64,000 nucleotides of DNA from Bradyrhizobium sp. KBS0727 (GCF_005937885.2 NZ_CP042176.1:5079501-5143500), one strand, 5' to 3'; shown: positions 26,345 through 35,621, counted from the stretch's first letter. Made by a program: numbers and translations. Notes: generated by a model not told the origin, from the letters alone.

Positions 26345-27735
26345 TGCTTTGTCCCGTTGTAAGATATGGTCAGGCGATCCAGCAGCGTGCGTATCGGCAT
26401 CGATCCACCGTTGTGGGTGGAAGCGAAGACTTCCGCGGCCAGACTGCTTCCTTTGCCCGCCGGCATTCCTGAGCCGGCGAGACGGTTCTCGAACACCTCG
26501 CTGGCCCTCGCTTCGTCCTGAAACACCAGCCTCCCCGGCGCCTCGCGGGCAGTTCGGCGGTGGCGTGCACCATCCTGCATCTCAAGTTCGACAGTCGCGT
26601 CGAGATGGGTACCGACGTCGTCGGGCTCGACGGTCGTCTTCTCGACAAGCGCCATGATCTCCGAATCCTGGCGATGCGCGACGCCCATGTCGTAGTCCAG
26701 CCGACCGTAGCGGAGCATGGCAGCAACCGCGAAAGCCGTGCTGGCCTGGGTCTGCACAGTTCTCGTGAACGGTCCTTTGAAGGACGTTCCCGGGTATTCC
26801 GTATAAGGACGCCAGATCGTGACAGTGACCCGCTTGATCCGCGACAGGTCGATGCGGTCGCCGTGGAGCATATGGGCGGCCAGCACGGCGGACATGTTGT
26901 CGCCGAGGGTAGCGAAGGGCTTTGCCATGATGCCGATCATGGTCCCGAGATCGGGAGCCTGCAGCCATTGGTCCGGCATGCGATCGAGCCCGGCGAGCGA
27001 ACGCATCAGGCCCTTTGGTCCTTCCAGGGCATCGGGCGCCCCCTGCACACCACGCGCGGCGAGCTCGGCGGCGATCAGGCCGCCATGGGCGGCGCGGCCG
27101 TTCTGCACACGCCATTCATCTGAACCGCAGCGCACCGGCTCCAGCGTGCCACCGGTCGTACAGGCAGCGATGGCGACCGCGTTCGTGGCCTTCGCAGCAT
27201 CGAGCCCGAGCGCCGCAGCGCCAGCGGCGGCCGCGCCAATGGTGCCGAAGGTCGGGCTGGTCCGCACGCCCCGCCCGATCAGCCCGCGAGCGACGGTTTC
27301 GCCGGCCCCCAGCCATTTCAGCGTGGCGTAACCGACGGCGAGCGCCGCCAGCACGGTACGCAACGGCGCATCCAGCGCCTCGCCCAACGATACGGCAACC
27401 GGCGAGATCAGCGATCCCGGATGGGTCCAGGAATCGTGGTCGGTATCGTCCTGGAAATGCGCATGGACGGCGATGCCATTGGCGAGAACCGCTTCGGACA
27501 ACGGCGCGCGCTTGCCGTTCGCCCAGATGCGCGCGGTCCGCGCGCCTGATGCGACCTCCGTCGCCATAGCGCGGGCCGCGGCAGCCGTCGGTTCGTCACG
27601 CGCGGCAAGCGCAAGTCCCAGCGAATCCAGCAGACAGATAGCGGCCTTTACCGCGACATCCGGGGAGAGTCCGGCGGCGGACGCCGTTGCCGCAAAAGTC
27701 CCAAGGTGCGTGGTCGCGTTCAATGTTGCAGTCAT
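26341..27735 (-). CDS. MmgE/PrpD family protein, second of the operon
   Basis: A 464-aa MmgE/PrpD protein, well diverged from the one eight kilobases away. Family blocks are ICLLDSLGLALAARDE, ANGIAVHAHFQDDTDHDSWTHPGS, GVRTSPTFGTIGAAAAGAA and EWRVQNGRAAHGGLIAAELA. The ATG follows GAGGAG and overlaps the stop of the LivF-type gene (TGATG). Two distinct members in one operon suggest two different hydration or decarboxylation steps, or one heteromeric enzyme. Confidence 0.86.
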   Translation of the reverse strand: MTATLNATTHLGTFAATASAAGLSPDVAVKAAICLLDSLGLALAARDEPTAAAARAMATEVASGARTARIWANGKRAPLSEAVLANGIAVHAHFQDDTDHDSWTHPGSLISPVAVSLGEALDAPLRTVLAALAVGYATLKWLGAGETVARGLIGRGVRTSPTFGTIGAAAAGAAALGLDAAKATNAVAIAACTTGGTLEPVRCGSDEWRVQNGRAAHGGLIAAELAARGVQGAPDALEGPKGLMRSLAGLDRMPDQWLQAPDLGTMIGIMAKPFATLGDNMSAVLAAHMLHGDRIDLSRIKRVTVTIWRPYTEYPGTSFKGPFTRTVQTQASTAFAVAAMLRYGRLDYDMGVAHRQDSEIMALVEKTTVEPDDVGTHLDATVELEMQDGARHRRTAREAPGRLVFQDEARASEVFENRLAGSGMPAGKGSSLAAEVFASTHNGGSMPIRTLLDRLTISYNGTKQ

Positions 27736-28427
27736 CACAGATACTCCTCGGCGAGCGCGACATCGCGAATTTCCGCGACGGTGCCGCTCCGCCTGATCTC
27801 GCCGCCACGCATCACGTAGCCGCGCGTGGCAAGTTTCAGCGCCGGGCGCGCCATCTGCTCGGTCATGAGAATAGTCGTGCCGCGCCGTTGCATGTGGCGG
27901 ATCGCCTCGCTGATCTGCACGATCCAGACCGGCGCAAGACCTAGGAACGGTTCATCCAGCAGCAACAACTTCGGAAACGAACTCATGGCCCGCGCCAAGG
28001 CGACGATCTGTTGCTGGCCGCCCGACAGTTGTCCGGCCGGTTGACCGGCGCGCTCCTGCAGGATCGGAAAGATGCCGCAGAGCCAGCTCCAGGCCTCCCG
28101 CTGTGCCGCACCACCGCGCCCACAAGCGCCGCTCAGCACATTGTCGGCGACCGACATGGTTGGGAAGACACGGCGGCCTTCGGGAGAATAGCCCATCCCG
28201 GCGCGCGCACGCCCGTCACACGACACGGCACTGATATCGGCGCCGGCGAAACGCACGCTGCCGCGTGACGCCGTAACGAGCCCGATGACGGCATTGATCA
28301 GGCTCGACTTACCTGCGCCATTGGCGCCGATCAGCAGCACCGTCTCGCCCTCAGCGACGTCGATCGAGACGCCGCGGAGCGCCGTGATGCCGCCGTAGCG
28401 GACTTCAAGGTTGTCCACCGCCAGCAT
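27735..28427 (-). CDS. Branched-chain-type ABC transporter ATP-binding protein (LivF type)
   Basis: The second ATPase of a HAAT (hydrophobic amino-acid-type) importer, 230 aa. Walker A LIGANGAGKSS, the signature LSGGQQQIVALARAM and Walker B LLLLDEPFLGLAP are intact, and the compact size without a long C-terminal extension fits LivF. It overlaps the LivG-type gene by one base and is followed at once by MmgE/PrpD, linking transport to catabolism in one transcript. Confidence 0.9.
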   Translation of the reverse strand: MLAVDNLEVRYGGITALRGVSIDVAEGETVLLIGANGAGKSSLINAVIGLVTASRGSVRFAGADISAVSCDGRARAGMGYSPEGRRVFPTMSVADNVLSGACGRGGAAQREAWSWLCGIFPILQERAGQPAGQLSGGQQQIVALARAMSSFPKLLLLDEPFLGLAPVWIVQISEAIRHMQRRGTTILMTEQMARPALKLATRGYVMRGGEIRRSGTVAEIRDVALAEEYL

Positions 28428-29185
28428 CAGGCCGCTTCCTCATCGATCGTTCCGAGATAGGCGTCAATCACGTCCTTCCGTGCCAGCACTTCATCCGGCG
28501 CGCCTTCGGCCAGGACGCGGCCGGAATCGAGCACCAGGATCTTCGGGCAGAGACGGCGCACGAGATCCATGTCGTGTTCGACAATCAGCACGCCGCAGCC
28601 CAGTTCCTCCCTCGCATGGCGGACAAAGGAGTCGACGCGCAGGCGTTCGCGCCGCTCGAGGCCGGCGGCCGGCTCGTCGAGCAGCAGAACCTTCGGCCGA
28701 ACGGCGTAGGCCAGGATGAGGCCGAGCATCTTCTGCAACCCGTAAGGCAGCTTGTCGCTCTGCTCGTCAAGCTGCGGCGCGAGTTCGAATTCCTCGACCA
28801 GCGGTGCAATCGCCTGCCATGAATCCTGGCCGCCGCCGCTAAAGCGCAGGGCGCGCGAAATGTTTTCGCGCACCGTTGCGGTGCGGAAGGTATTCGTCTG
28901 CTGAAAGCTGCGGACGATGCCCATTCGGCTGATGACGTGAAGCGGCTTTCTCGTCATGTCCCTGCCGTCAAGCCAGACCCCGCCGGCGGTCGGCTGCAGC
29001 ATGCCGCAGATGACATTGATCAACGTGGTCTTCCCGGCACCGTTCGGGCCAATGACGCCAAGCACTTCACCGGGCGGAATGGAAAAACTGATACCGTCGA
29101 AGACGTGCAGTCCGCCGAAGCGCTTGGAGATGGAGGCAACTTCGAGAAGCGCACCGCCGGTGCTGCGTTCGCTTGCATCGGTCAT
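28427..29185 (-). CDS. Branched-chain-type ABC transporter ATP-binding protein (LivG type)
   Basis: The first ATPase of the importer, 252 aa. Walker A VIGPNGAGKTT, Walker B VLLLDEPAAGL, and the LivG-type stretches KRFGGLHVFDGISF and IVEHDMDLV are present. The ABC signature is altered: LPYGLQKMLGLILAYA stands where LSGGQ.R is usual, as in many LivG proteins. It overlaps the permease gene by four bases. Confidence 0.9.
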   Translation of the reverse strand: MTDASERSTGGALLEVASISKRFGGLHVFDGISFSIPPGEVLGVIGPNGAGKTTLINVICGMLQPTAGGVWLDGRDMTRKPLHVISRMGIVRSFQQTNTFRTATVRENISRALRFSGGGQDSWQAIAPLVEEFELAPQLDEQSDKLPYGLQKMLGLILAYAVRPKVLLLDEPAAGLERRERLRVDSFVRHAREELGCGVLIVEHDMDLVRRLCPKILVLDSGRVLAEGAPDEVLARKDVIDAYLGTIDEEAA

Positions 29186-30222
29186 GGCTGCGGCTCCGTG
29201 GCGGTTGGCACCCGCAACGCCGCGGGCGAAGCCTTCAGAGACGATGAAGATGGTCCGGGCGAAACGAGCCGGACGCCAAGGCGATAGATCGTCCCGACCA
29301 CGCCGTCGCGCGCCGCCAGCACCACGACGACGATAAGGAAGCCGAACAGAAACTGGGAATACTCGCCGCGCAACGCGAATATTTCTCCTGCCCAGATCAG
29401 CAAGGCGCCGCCGACCACCGGCCCAAGCATGCTGCCTTTGCCGCCAATGATCGCATAGGCGATATAGTTGACCGACGAGAGCGGGCTGAATGATGTCGGG
29501 TGAGCGGTGAGCAGCATGTTGACCAGCGCAAAACCGGCAAGGCCGGATACGCCCGCGGCCACGGCGAAGCCAAACGCCTTGTAATGCCAGACCACCAGGC
29601 CGAGGCTCTGGGCCAGCAGCTCGTTCTCCTCGATGGCCGCGAAATGCTGGCGCAGGCCGCGGGTAACCATGGCCGTGATCGTCGCGCCGGCAAGCGCCAG
29701 ACCGGTGGTCACCAGCAGCACCGCCCGGTTATCGCCAAGCTCGATGCCGAAGAATGTCACGGCGGGCATGCCGACGAGGCCGTTGGAGCCGCCGGTCCAT
29801 CCCGGCGTTTCAAACAGGACCAGTTGGGTGATTTCGGTCAGCACAAAGGTAACGAGCACGAAATAGACGCCGGTCAGCCGGAGCACCAGCGCGCCGAGCG
29901 GCAGCGCAAACAGCGCCGGCACCACGAAGCTCGCAACGCCGAGCAACAGGACGTCGGTCACGCCGTGACGAAGCCCGAGAATTGCAACCGTGTAACCGCC
30001 GATGGCCATGAAGGTCGGCACCGCAAAGGTCATCAGGTTCATGCGCAGCATGATGTAGACGCTGAACGCCGCGGTGATCGCGATCAGCATCTGATTGGCC
30101 AGCGAATAGATCATCGGGTTCTCGCTGACCCACGGAACCACGAAGACACAGGCGATGACGGCGACGCTCGCCGCTTCGGCAATGCCTCCGTCACGTCTCG
30201 TCGAAAGGGAGCGCGCGGTCAT
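29182..30222 (-). CDS. Branched-chain-type ABC transporter permease (LivM type)
   Basis: An inner-membrane permease of 346 aa with about nine hydrophobic segments; the stretch LGLVVWHYKAFGFAVAAG is the cytoplasmic coupling loop region of the family, followed by the ISYAIIGGKGSMLGP-like block (NYIAYAIIGGKGSMLGPVVG). A start ten codons further upstream is possible, but the ATG after GGGGAGCC begins just past the LivH stop and is preferred. Confidence 0.88.
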   Translation of the reverse strand: MTARSLSTRRDGGIAEAASVAVIACVFVVPWVSENPMIYSLANQMLIAITAAFSVYIMLRMNLMTFAVPTFMAIGGYTVAILGLRHGVTDVLLLGVASFVVPALFALPLGALVLRLTGVYFVLVTFVLTEITQLVLFETPGWTGGSNGLVGMPAVTFFGIELGDNRAVLLVTTGLALAGATITAMVTRGLRQHFAAIEENELLAQSLGLVVWHYKAFGFAVAAGVSGLAGFALVNMLLTAHPTSFSPLSSVNYIAYAIIGGKGSMLGPVVGGALLIWAGEIFALRGEYSQFLFGFLIVVVVLAARDGVVGTIYRLGVRLVSPGPSSSSLKASPAALRVPTATEPQP

Positions 30223-30226
30223 CGGC

Positions 30227-31093
30227 TCAGGCTCCCCGGACCCGGTGGCCAAACAGCCCTGACGGCTTCACCACCAGCATGACCAGCACCAGCACGAAGA
30301 GTGCGAGCGCGCCCTTGGACCCGCCGAGATAGACCGCCGAGAAGGCCTCCACCATGCCGACGAGGAAAGCAGCCACCGTCGCACCGCCCACGCTGCCGAG
30401 ACCGCCGAGAATGACGATGAGGAAGGACGTCGCCAGCACCGGGTCGCCGATATGCGGCGCAAGCGACAGGATCGGGGTGACCAGCGCGCCCGTGAGCCCG
30501 GCCAGCCCCGTCGCCAGCGCGAAAGCGGCGGGAAACAAGACCGTCGGACGCAGCCCCTGCGCGGTCGCAACGGCGCGGTCATCGGCAAGCGCACGCAACG
30601 CGCGGCCGAAATCGGTGTGGTACATCAGGCCGTAGATCGACAGGATTCCGACGATGCAGATCCCCAGCACCACGAGATTTTCGACCGGCACAAAGAAACC
30701 GTAGCCGCGAATGACGCCGGTCAGGGGAAACGCGAAGGCGGGCGATTGCGGCCCGAAGATCACCAGGATGCCGCTCGACATCATCATGTAGAGGCCGAGC
30801 GTCAACATCAGCGTCGCCAGATGATCGTCGATCAGGCGATCCAGCGCGAAGCGTTCGAACAGATATCCGAGCCCGGTGGTGCCGAGCGCGGCGCAGACCA
30901 CCGCGAGCGCGTAGGGCATGCCGAGAAAGGTCACCGCGGAATAAGCGAGATATCCCCCGAGAACATAGAAGCCTCCATGTGCGAAGTTGACGACTCCAAG
31001 GATGCCGAAGATCAGAGTGAAGCCGAGGGCGAGCAGCGCATACTGCGCGCCCAGGCTGATGCCGATGAGGCCGGTGGCGACAAAGCCCTGCAC
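30227..31093 (-). CDS. Branched-chain-type ABC transporter permease (LivH type), GTG start
   Basis: A 288-aa inner-membrane permease with the LivH hallmarks GAQYALLALGFTLIFGILGVV-like N-terminal helix, NFAHGGFYVLGGYLAY and a C-terminal LGGLGSVGGATVAAFLVG block. The start is GTG ten bases after the binding-protein gene, with no nearer ATG. It pairs with the LivM-type permease to form the channel for the solute delivered by the adjacent binding protein. Confidence 0.88.
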   Translation of the reverse strand: MQGFVATGLIGISLGAQYALLALGFTLIFGILGVVNFAHGGFYVLGGYLAYSAVTFLGMPYALAVVCAALGTTGLGYLFERFALDRLIDDHLATLMLTLGLYMMMSSGILVIFGPQSPAFAFPLTGVIRGYGFFVPVENLVVLGICIVGILSIYGLMYHTDFGRALRALADDRAVATAQGLRPTVLFPAAFALATGLAGLTGALVTPILSLAPHIGDPVLATSFLIVILGGLGSVGGATVAAFLVGMVEAFSAVYLGGSKGALALFVLVLVMLVVKPSGLFGHRVRGA

Positions 31094-31103
31094 TAGATAT
31101 CCG

Positions 31104-32288
31104 CTACTTGCCGCCGGCCGCTTCGACCCTCATGGTCGGCTGCAGCTTGCCGCCGGTCACAAGTCCGACACCGAACGGGAACGATAGTTCCTGGTTGATG
31201 CCGAAGAAGTCCTGGCCGATCCAGTGACCGGCTCCCAGATTGGGATCGCTTACCGGCAATGCCCGCAGCGCTTCCGCCACCTTGGCCGTATCGGCCGTAC
31301 CCGCCTTGGCGATCGCCTTGACCACCATGCGAGCGCCGGACACCCACTGGAAGAACAGGTTGTTCTCCGGCCGTTCGGTGCCGAGCAATTTCTTGTAGTC
31401 GTCAGCGATCTGCTGCGCCTTCTCGTCGATGAAGACCGGCTCGTACCAGTAAAAATCCTTCAACACCTCGTCGCCGCCGGCGACGCGGGAGATCTCGCTG
31501 TAGCCAGGGCCGCCCAGGCGTCCGATCGGTCCCTCAAAACCGGCCTGGCGCAACTGCTTGACCATGATGCCGGCGTCGCCGGGCGGCGACGAGGCCAGAT
31601 CGACGGCCTCCGGCTTGGCGTTCATGATGCGGGTGACGATCGGTGCGAAATTAGTGGTGCCGCGCTGATAGTATTCCTCGGTGGCTGCGATTCCGTTCTT
31701 CTTGTAGGCATCGGCATCGACGCTCGCGATATCGGTGCCGCCCTGATCGTTCGGCGCCACCAGCACGACGCTCTTGATGCCGAACTTCTGTTTGGCAATC
31801 TTGATGATTGGGTCGGCCCAGCCCGATGGGCCCGGACCAACGTGAAAGACCAGCGGCATCTGCGGCGACAGCGCATCCTTGGCGTAGCTGTTGCCCATCA
31901 CCAGCATCAAATTGCGCTTGGCGATCGGCTTCACGCCCGTGAGTTCGGGCGAGCCGATCGGGCCGATGATGAATTTGACGCCCTGTCCCGCCAGCGTATT
32001 GGCCGCAGCGGCGGCGCCTTCAGCGGTATACTTGCTGTCGATGGCGACAACATTGACCTTGCAAGGTGCGCCACCGATCTTGATCAGACCATCCCTGTTG
32101 GCTTCCGCAGCGACAAATTCCACCGCGCCGCGCAGTGCCAGGCCCCACTGCGCGGCAGGGCCCGACAGAACGCCGACCACGCCCAGCGTCAATTCCTGTT
32201 CCGCGGCCAGCACCGAGGTGTTCGAACCGGCAAGCGCAGCACCGACAGCAGCGCCGGACAGCAACAGGCTCCTACGCGTAATGCTCAT
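31104..32288 (-). CDS. Liv-type ABC transporter substrate-binding protein
   Basis: First gene of the leftward operon, 394 aa. MSITRRSLLLSGAAVGAAL is a twin-arginine-type signal peptide ending VLAAE. The mature part has LTLGVVGVLSGPAAQWG, VEFVAAEANRDG, FIIGPIGSPELTGVKPIAKR and GYSEISRVAGG as in branched-chain amino-acid-type receptors, which in rhizobia often bind aromatic or dicarboxylic acids rather than amino acids. The frame extends upstream but only this ATG precedes the signal. The promoter and palindromic operator lie 100-145 bases upstream. Confidence 0.88.
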   Translation of the reverse strand: MSITRRSLLLSGAAVGAALAGSNTSVLAAEQELTLGVVGVLSGPAAQWGLALRGAVEFVAAEANRDGLIKIGGAPCKVNVVAIDSKYTAEGAAAAANTLAGQGVKFIIGPIGSPELTGVKPIAKRNLMLVMGNSYAKDALSPQMPLVFHVGPGPSGWADPIIKIAKQKFGIKSVVLVAPNDQGGTDIASVDADAYKKNGIAATEEYYQRGTTNFAPIVTRIMNAKPEAVDLASSPPGDAGIMVKQLRQAGFEGPIGRLGGPGYSEISRVAGGDEVLKDFYWYEPVFIDEKAQQIADDYKKLLGTERPENNLFFQWVSGARMVVKAIAKAGTADTAKVAEALRALPVSDPNLGAGHWIGQDFFGINQELSFPFGVGLVTGGKLQPTMRVEAAGGK

Positions 32289-32392
32289 GACTTCCACCCT
32301 GAATTTTTTCGGCTGTACCGCCGCGATTTTTTGAACGAAGACCCGACGCGCCGCAGCCGGGAGCGCTCCCTTCGCATCGTTCGGTGGCAGGC

Positions 32393-32421
32393 AAGCTAGG
32401 TCGAGAAATGGCAATTGTCAA
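32393..32421 (-). promoter_or_regulatory. Candidate promoter of the leftward operon
   Basis: On the minus strand a perfect -35 hexamer TTGACA (32416-32421) is separated by 17 bases from TAGCTT (32393-32398) as a -10-like box. The -35 box touches the palindromic operator, so a bound regulator would meet RNA polymerase directly. Confidence 0.5.
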
Positions 32422-32433
32422 TGAAACGTTTCA
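32422..32433. promoter_or_regulatory. LacI-type operator O1, TGAAACGTTTCA
   Basis: A perfect 12-bp palindrome with central CG, the form bound by LacI/GalR regulators. It directly abuts the -35 box of the leftward promoter and recurs identically 173 bases away. Confidence 0.75.
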
Positions 32434-32594
32434 TCTAATCGCATTTCGACAGCGCTGACTGTCAGCCGGGCTTCTCAATCGACCCACATCAAGTTACGCG
32501 AAATTGCATATAAATACACGTTTTTAGGCACATTTCGGGATACCGCTGACCGATGCGCGAACCGCAATCAGACTCGAATAAAGACTGACGCATA

Positions 32595-32606
32595 TGAAAC
32601 GTTTCA
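32595..32606. promoter_or_regulatory. LacI-type operator O2, TGAAACGTTTCA
   Basis: Identical to O1. It lies one base before a -35-like box of the rightward promoter, mirroring the arrangement at O1. The 173-base centre-to-centre distance would also allow a repression loop. Confidence 0.75.
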
Positions 32607-32607
32607 C

Positions 32608-32636
32608 TTGAATGATGCAAATGCCCCAGCTACCGT
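32608..32636 (+). promoter_or_regulatory. Candidate promoter of the rightward TRAP operon
   Basis: TTGAAT (32608-32613), 17 bases, then TACCGT (32631-32636). The -10 match is weak; the position next to O2 and 46 bases before the first ATG supports it. Confidence 0.4.
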
Positions 32637-32681
32637 CCCGAAAGTGTCGCAAGAACAGACGACGGTCAGGGGAGGAAATCG

Positions 32682-33701
32682 ATGATGCGAAGCGCCGTGA
32701 TGGCTCTGCTTGCCATGTTTGCCGCTCAATTCAGCCCGGGAGCCGCGGCTGAAGCGCAGTTCAAGATGCGGGCCTCGGTCGATACGTCAGCGACCCACGG
32801 CCGGACGTTGGCAGTCGGCGACTACCTGAAAAAACTGCAGGAAAAATCCGGCGGCAGGATCGAAACCGAGCTGTTCCACAGCGGCCAGCTATTTCGAGAC
32901 CGCGATGTGGTGAAGGCGCTGCGTCAGGGCGCGGTCGAGATGGCCATCCCCGGCACATGGGTCTTGACCGCTTTCGTTCCTGATGCCGACGTCTTTCAGT
33001 TGCCCGCGTTTTTCGGCCAGCCCTACCCGGTGGTTTATGCCGCCGCCGACGGCAAGATCGGCGAGATCATCAACAAGCAGCTCGAGAGCAAGCTCGATAT
33101 CCGCCTGCTCGGTCCCTGGCTGCAGCTCGGCTATCAAAACACCTACAGCACCAGCAAGCCGATCCGTGACTTTTCGGATCAGGCCGGCATGAAGATCCGC
33201 AACTCCGGCGGCGCCGGCCAGTCGTCACGCGCCAAATTCTTCAACGCCTCGCCGAACGTGACGGCGTGGCCGGATGTGCCTCTGGCGCTCTCGCAAGGCA
33301 CGTTCGACGGCCTGAGTTCGACCGATGAGAGTCTTGCCAGCGCCAAGCTGTGGGAATCCGGCGTCAAATACGGTTTCGCCGATCGCGAATTCGTCGGCTT
33401 CTACGTGCCCATGATCAGCGAAAGCTTTTACAAAAAGCTGCCGCCCGATCTGCAGGCGCTGGTCATCGACCTCTGGCGGGAAAACATCAAGACCTACCGC
33501 AAGAGCATGGAAGATGCCCAAACCGAAGCGCGACATACGCTGGAGAAAAACGGCATCGTGTTCGTGTCGCCTTCGGAGGGCGCGCTTGCGGAAGTCCGCT
33601 CGAAGATGATGCCGTCGCAGGAAGGCATCGCCAGGGAACTGCGGATCTCGCCAGCGTTGCTGCAGCAGGTGCAGTCGGACGTGAATACGGCCGGCCATTG
33701 A
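32682..33701 (+). CDS. TRAP transporter substrate-binding protein (DctP type)
   Basis: A periplasmic TRAP receptor, 339 aa. The signal peptide covers about residues 1-23. The mature protein shows ATHGRTLAVGDYLKKLQEKSGGRIE, AIPGTWVLTAF, LGPWLQLGYQNTYS, the FSDQAGMKIRNSGG stretch containing the conserved Arg that clamps the ligand carboxylate, and VPLALSQGTFDGLSST. GGGGAGG lies six bases before the ATG. First gene of the rightward arm, followed at once by DctQ and DctM, so the substrate is most likely an organic acid. Confidence 0.9.
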   Translation: MMRSAVMALLAMFAAQFSPGAAAEAQFKMRASVDTSATHGRTLAVGDYLKKLQEKSGGRIETELFHSGQLFRDRDVVKALRQGAVEMAIPGTWVLTAFVPDADVFQLPAFFGQPYPVVYAAADGKIGEIINKQLESKLDIRLLGPWLQLGYQNTYSTSKPIRDFSDQAGMKIRNSGGAGQSSRAKFFNASPNVTAWPDVPLALSQGTFDGLSSTDESLASAKLWESGVKYGFADREFVGFYVPMISESFYKKLPPDLQALVIDLWRENIKTYRKSMEDAQTEARHTLEKNGIVFVSPSEGALAEVRSKMMPSQEGIARELRISPALLQQVQSDVNTAGH

Positions 33702-33711
33702 TCTGCATCCC

Positions 33712-34215
33712 ATGATGAAGATCTGGAACAGGATCGAACTCCTCCTGATCGGAGTTCTCGGCGCCATCGCGCTGACGGTCGGGACCTTCCAGGTCATCGG
33801 CCGTTACGTGAACAAGAGTTTCACGTTCATCTATGGCGAAGAGGTCGTCGTCTATCTGACGGTCTGGGCGGTGTTCCTGGCTTCGAGCCAGCTGGTCCGG
33901 AGCGACGGCCATGTCAGGCCCGACGTCATCCTGCGGCTGCTGCCGCCGCAGGGACAAAGATGGGTCGAGACGTTCAACTGCTGCGTCGCCATCGTATTTT
34001 GCGCGGGGCTCGCTTATTGCGGATTCCAGATCGCCGATGCCGCCCGCAGCCTCGACGAACGCAGCATCACCGGCCTCGAATTTCCGATGTGGATCTACTA
34101 TTCTGCAATCCTGACCGGCGCTGTCCTGATGCTGCTGCGCTACGTCATCAAGCTCTACCAACTCGTCTTCCACTTCGATCCCGCCACCATGGTGATCGCC
34201 GTTCACGATCACTGA
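33712..34215 (+). CDS. TRAP transporter small permease (DctQ type)
   Basis: A 167-aa membrane protein with four hydrophobic helices (about 8-28, 45-62, 85-108, 122-146), the DctQ pattern FIYGEEVVVYLTVWAVFLASSQLVRSDGHVRPD split over helices one and two. It lies ten bases after the receptor gene. A second ATG one codon in is an equal start candidate. Confidence 0.88.
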   Translation: MMKIWNRIELLLIGVLGAIALTVGTFQVIGRYVNKSFTFIYGEEVVVYLTVWAVFLASSQLVRSDGHVRPDVILRLLPPQGQRWVETFNCCVAIVFCAGLAYCGFQIADAARSLDERSITGLEFPMWIYYSAILTGAVLMLLRYVIKLYQLVFHFDPATMVIAVHDH

Positions 34216-34322
34216 GCGGACGGCGAAATCTTGCGGTCCGAACACGACCGATCTGCCATCGTCAAATTGACTGCCGCGGCCCCGGACCGGAGTGCCGTCC
34301 AACAACAACGAGAACCGACGCG

Positions 34323-35606
34323 ATGTGGACGCTGCTCTTCCTGCTGATGTTCTTCGGGCTGCTTTGCGCCGGCATGCCGATCTTTCTGGTGCTCGGGCTC
34401 TGCGCGGCGGTCCTGTTCGGTTCCAGCGGACATCCGCTGGTGGCGATCGCGCAAAAGATTGCCGACGAGATGAATTCGAGCACCCTGATGGCCTTGCCGT
34501 TGTTCGTCATGGCCGCGGCCTTCATGCGGCGGGGCGGCGTGGCCAAGGCGCTGGTCGATGTCGCCATCGCATGGTTCGGGCAATTGCGGGGCGCGCTCGG
34601 CCTCGTAACCGTCGTCTCCTGCACGCTGTTCGCCGCCATCTGCGGCTCGTCGGTTGCGACCGCCTTGGCGATGGGCACCATCCTGGTGCCGGCGATGATC
34701 GAGCGCGGCTATCCCCGGCATTTCGCGCTTGGCGTGGTGGGTGCCTCCGGCACGATCGGTATCGTCATTCCACCCAGCCTGTCGCTGATCCTCTACGGGC
34801 TAATCGCCGAACAATCGGTGCCGCGGCTTTTCCTGGCCGGCATCCTGCCGGGCCTGCTTCAGGCCGTCATGTTCTTCGGCTGGGTGTTCTACTACTCCTA
34901 CAAATACGAACTGCCCCGCGAACCGGCGGTGCCGCATGCCGAACTGATACGGATGAGCCTCAATGCGCTGCCCGCGCTCTGCGTGCCCTTCATCGTGATG
35001 GTCGGGATCTACGGCGGGCTGATGACGGTGACAGAAGCGGCTGCCATCTCCGCCACCGTGGCCCTGCTGGTCAGCCTGCTGTTCTATCGCGGCTTCCAGC
35101 TCAACCAGACGCTCGAAGTGATCGCAGAAGCCATCAAGAGTGCAGCCACGATCATGATCATCGTTGCGACCGCACTGGCCTTCGGTCACTGGATGACGGA
35201 TTCGGGTATTCCGGCGTCGCTGGTGAAGTTTACGCTCGATAATCAGTTGCACCCCTGGCAATTCCTGCTCGCGATCAACGTGCTGTTGCTGGTGCTGGGC
35301 TGTTTCCTCGAAGTCGCTGCAACCCTGCTGGTGGTGATGCCGATCCTGGCGCCGGCGCTGAAGCCGCTCGGCATCGATCCCGTCCATTTCGCGATCGTCT
35401 TTACCCACAACATGGAGATCGCGCTGGTTCATCCGCCTGTGGGCCTGAACCTCTACGTCCTGGCGACAATCTCGACGGCACCGGTCACGGAAGTCGTGCG
35501 CGGCGTGCTGCCGTTTCTGGGTCTGTTGCTGTTGTGCCTCGCGATCATCACCTATGTGCCGCAACTCTCGCTTTGGTTACCCAACCTGGTCTACGGACCG
35601 GGTTAG
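34323..35606 (+). CDS. TRAP transporter large permease (DctM type)
   Basis: A 427-aa polytopic membrane protein, the ion-coupled transport subunit. The start MWTLLFLLMFFGLLCAGMP is the first helix. Family stretches include ICGSSVATALAMGTILVPAMIERGYP, GASGTIGIVIPPSLSLILYG, and HPPVGLNLYVLATISTAPV near the C terminus. The open frame continues upstream through the DctQ-DctM gap and part of dctQ in another frame; that part is not coding. A gap of about 107 bases separates it from DctQ, unusually long for this operon type. Confidence 0.9.
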   Translation: MWTLLFLLMFFGLLCAGMPIFLVLGLCAAVLFGSSGHPLVAIAQKIADEMNSSTLMALPLFVMAAAFMRRGGVAKALVDVAIAWFGQLRGALGLVTVVSCTLFAAICGSSVATALAMGTILVPAMIERGYPRHFALGVVGASGTIGIVIPPSLSLILYGLIAEQSVPRLFLAGILPGLLQAVMFFGWVFYYSYKYELPREPAVPHAELIRMSLNALPALCVPFIVMVGIYGGLMTVTEAAAISATVALLVSLLFYRGFQLNQTLEVIAEAIKSAATIMIIVATALAFGHWMTDSGIPASLVKFTLDNQLHPWQFLLAINVLLLVLGCFLEVAATLLVVMPILAPALKPLGIDPVHFAIVFTHNMEIALVHPPVGLNLYVLATISTAPVTEVVRGVLPFLGLLLLCLAIITYVPQLSLWLPNLVYGPG

Positions 35607-35621
35607 CCTCGCGCTTCGAGA

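Larger units (their letters stand above)
32289..32681. promoter_or_regulatory. Divergent promoter region between the two arms of the catabolic regulon
   Basis: A 393-base gap between the leftward Liv-catabolic operon and the rightward TRAP-ligase operon. It contains two identical palindromes and matching candidate promoters, described separately. The middle is AT-rich (GCATATAAATACACG near 32,510), unlike the surrounding genes. Confidence 0.7.

Noticed and set aside
33960..34322. N-terminal extension of the first DctM protein
   Set aside because: The extra 121 codons overlap dctQ in another frame and encode Arg-rich noise; the ATG at 34323 begins the first membrane helix.
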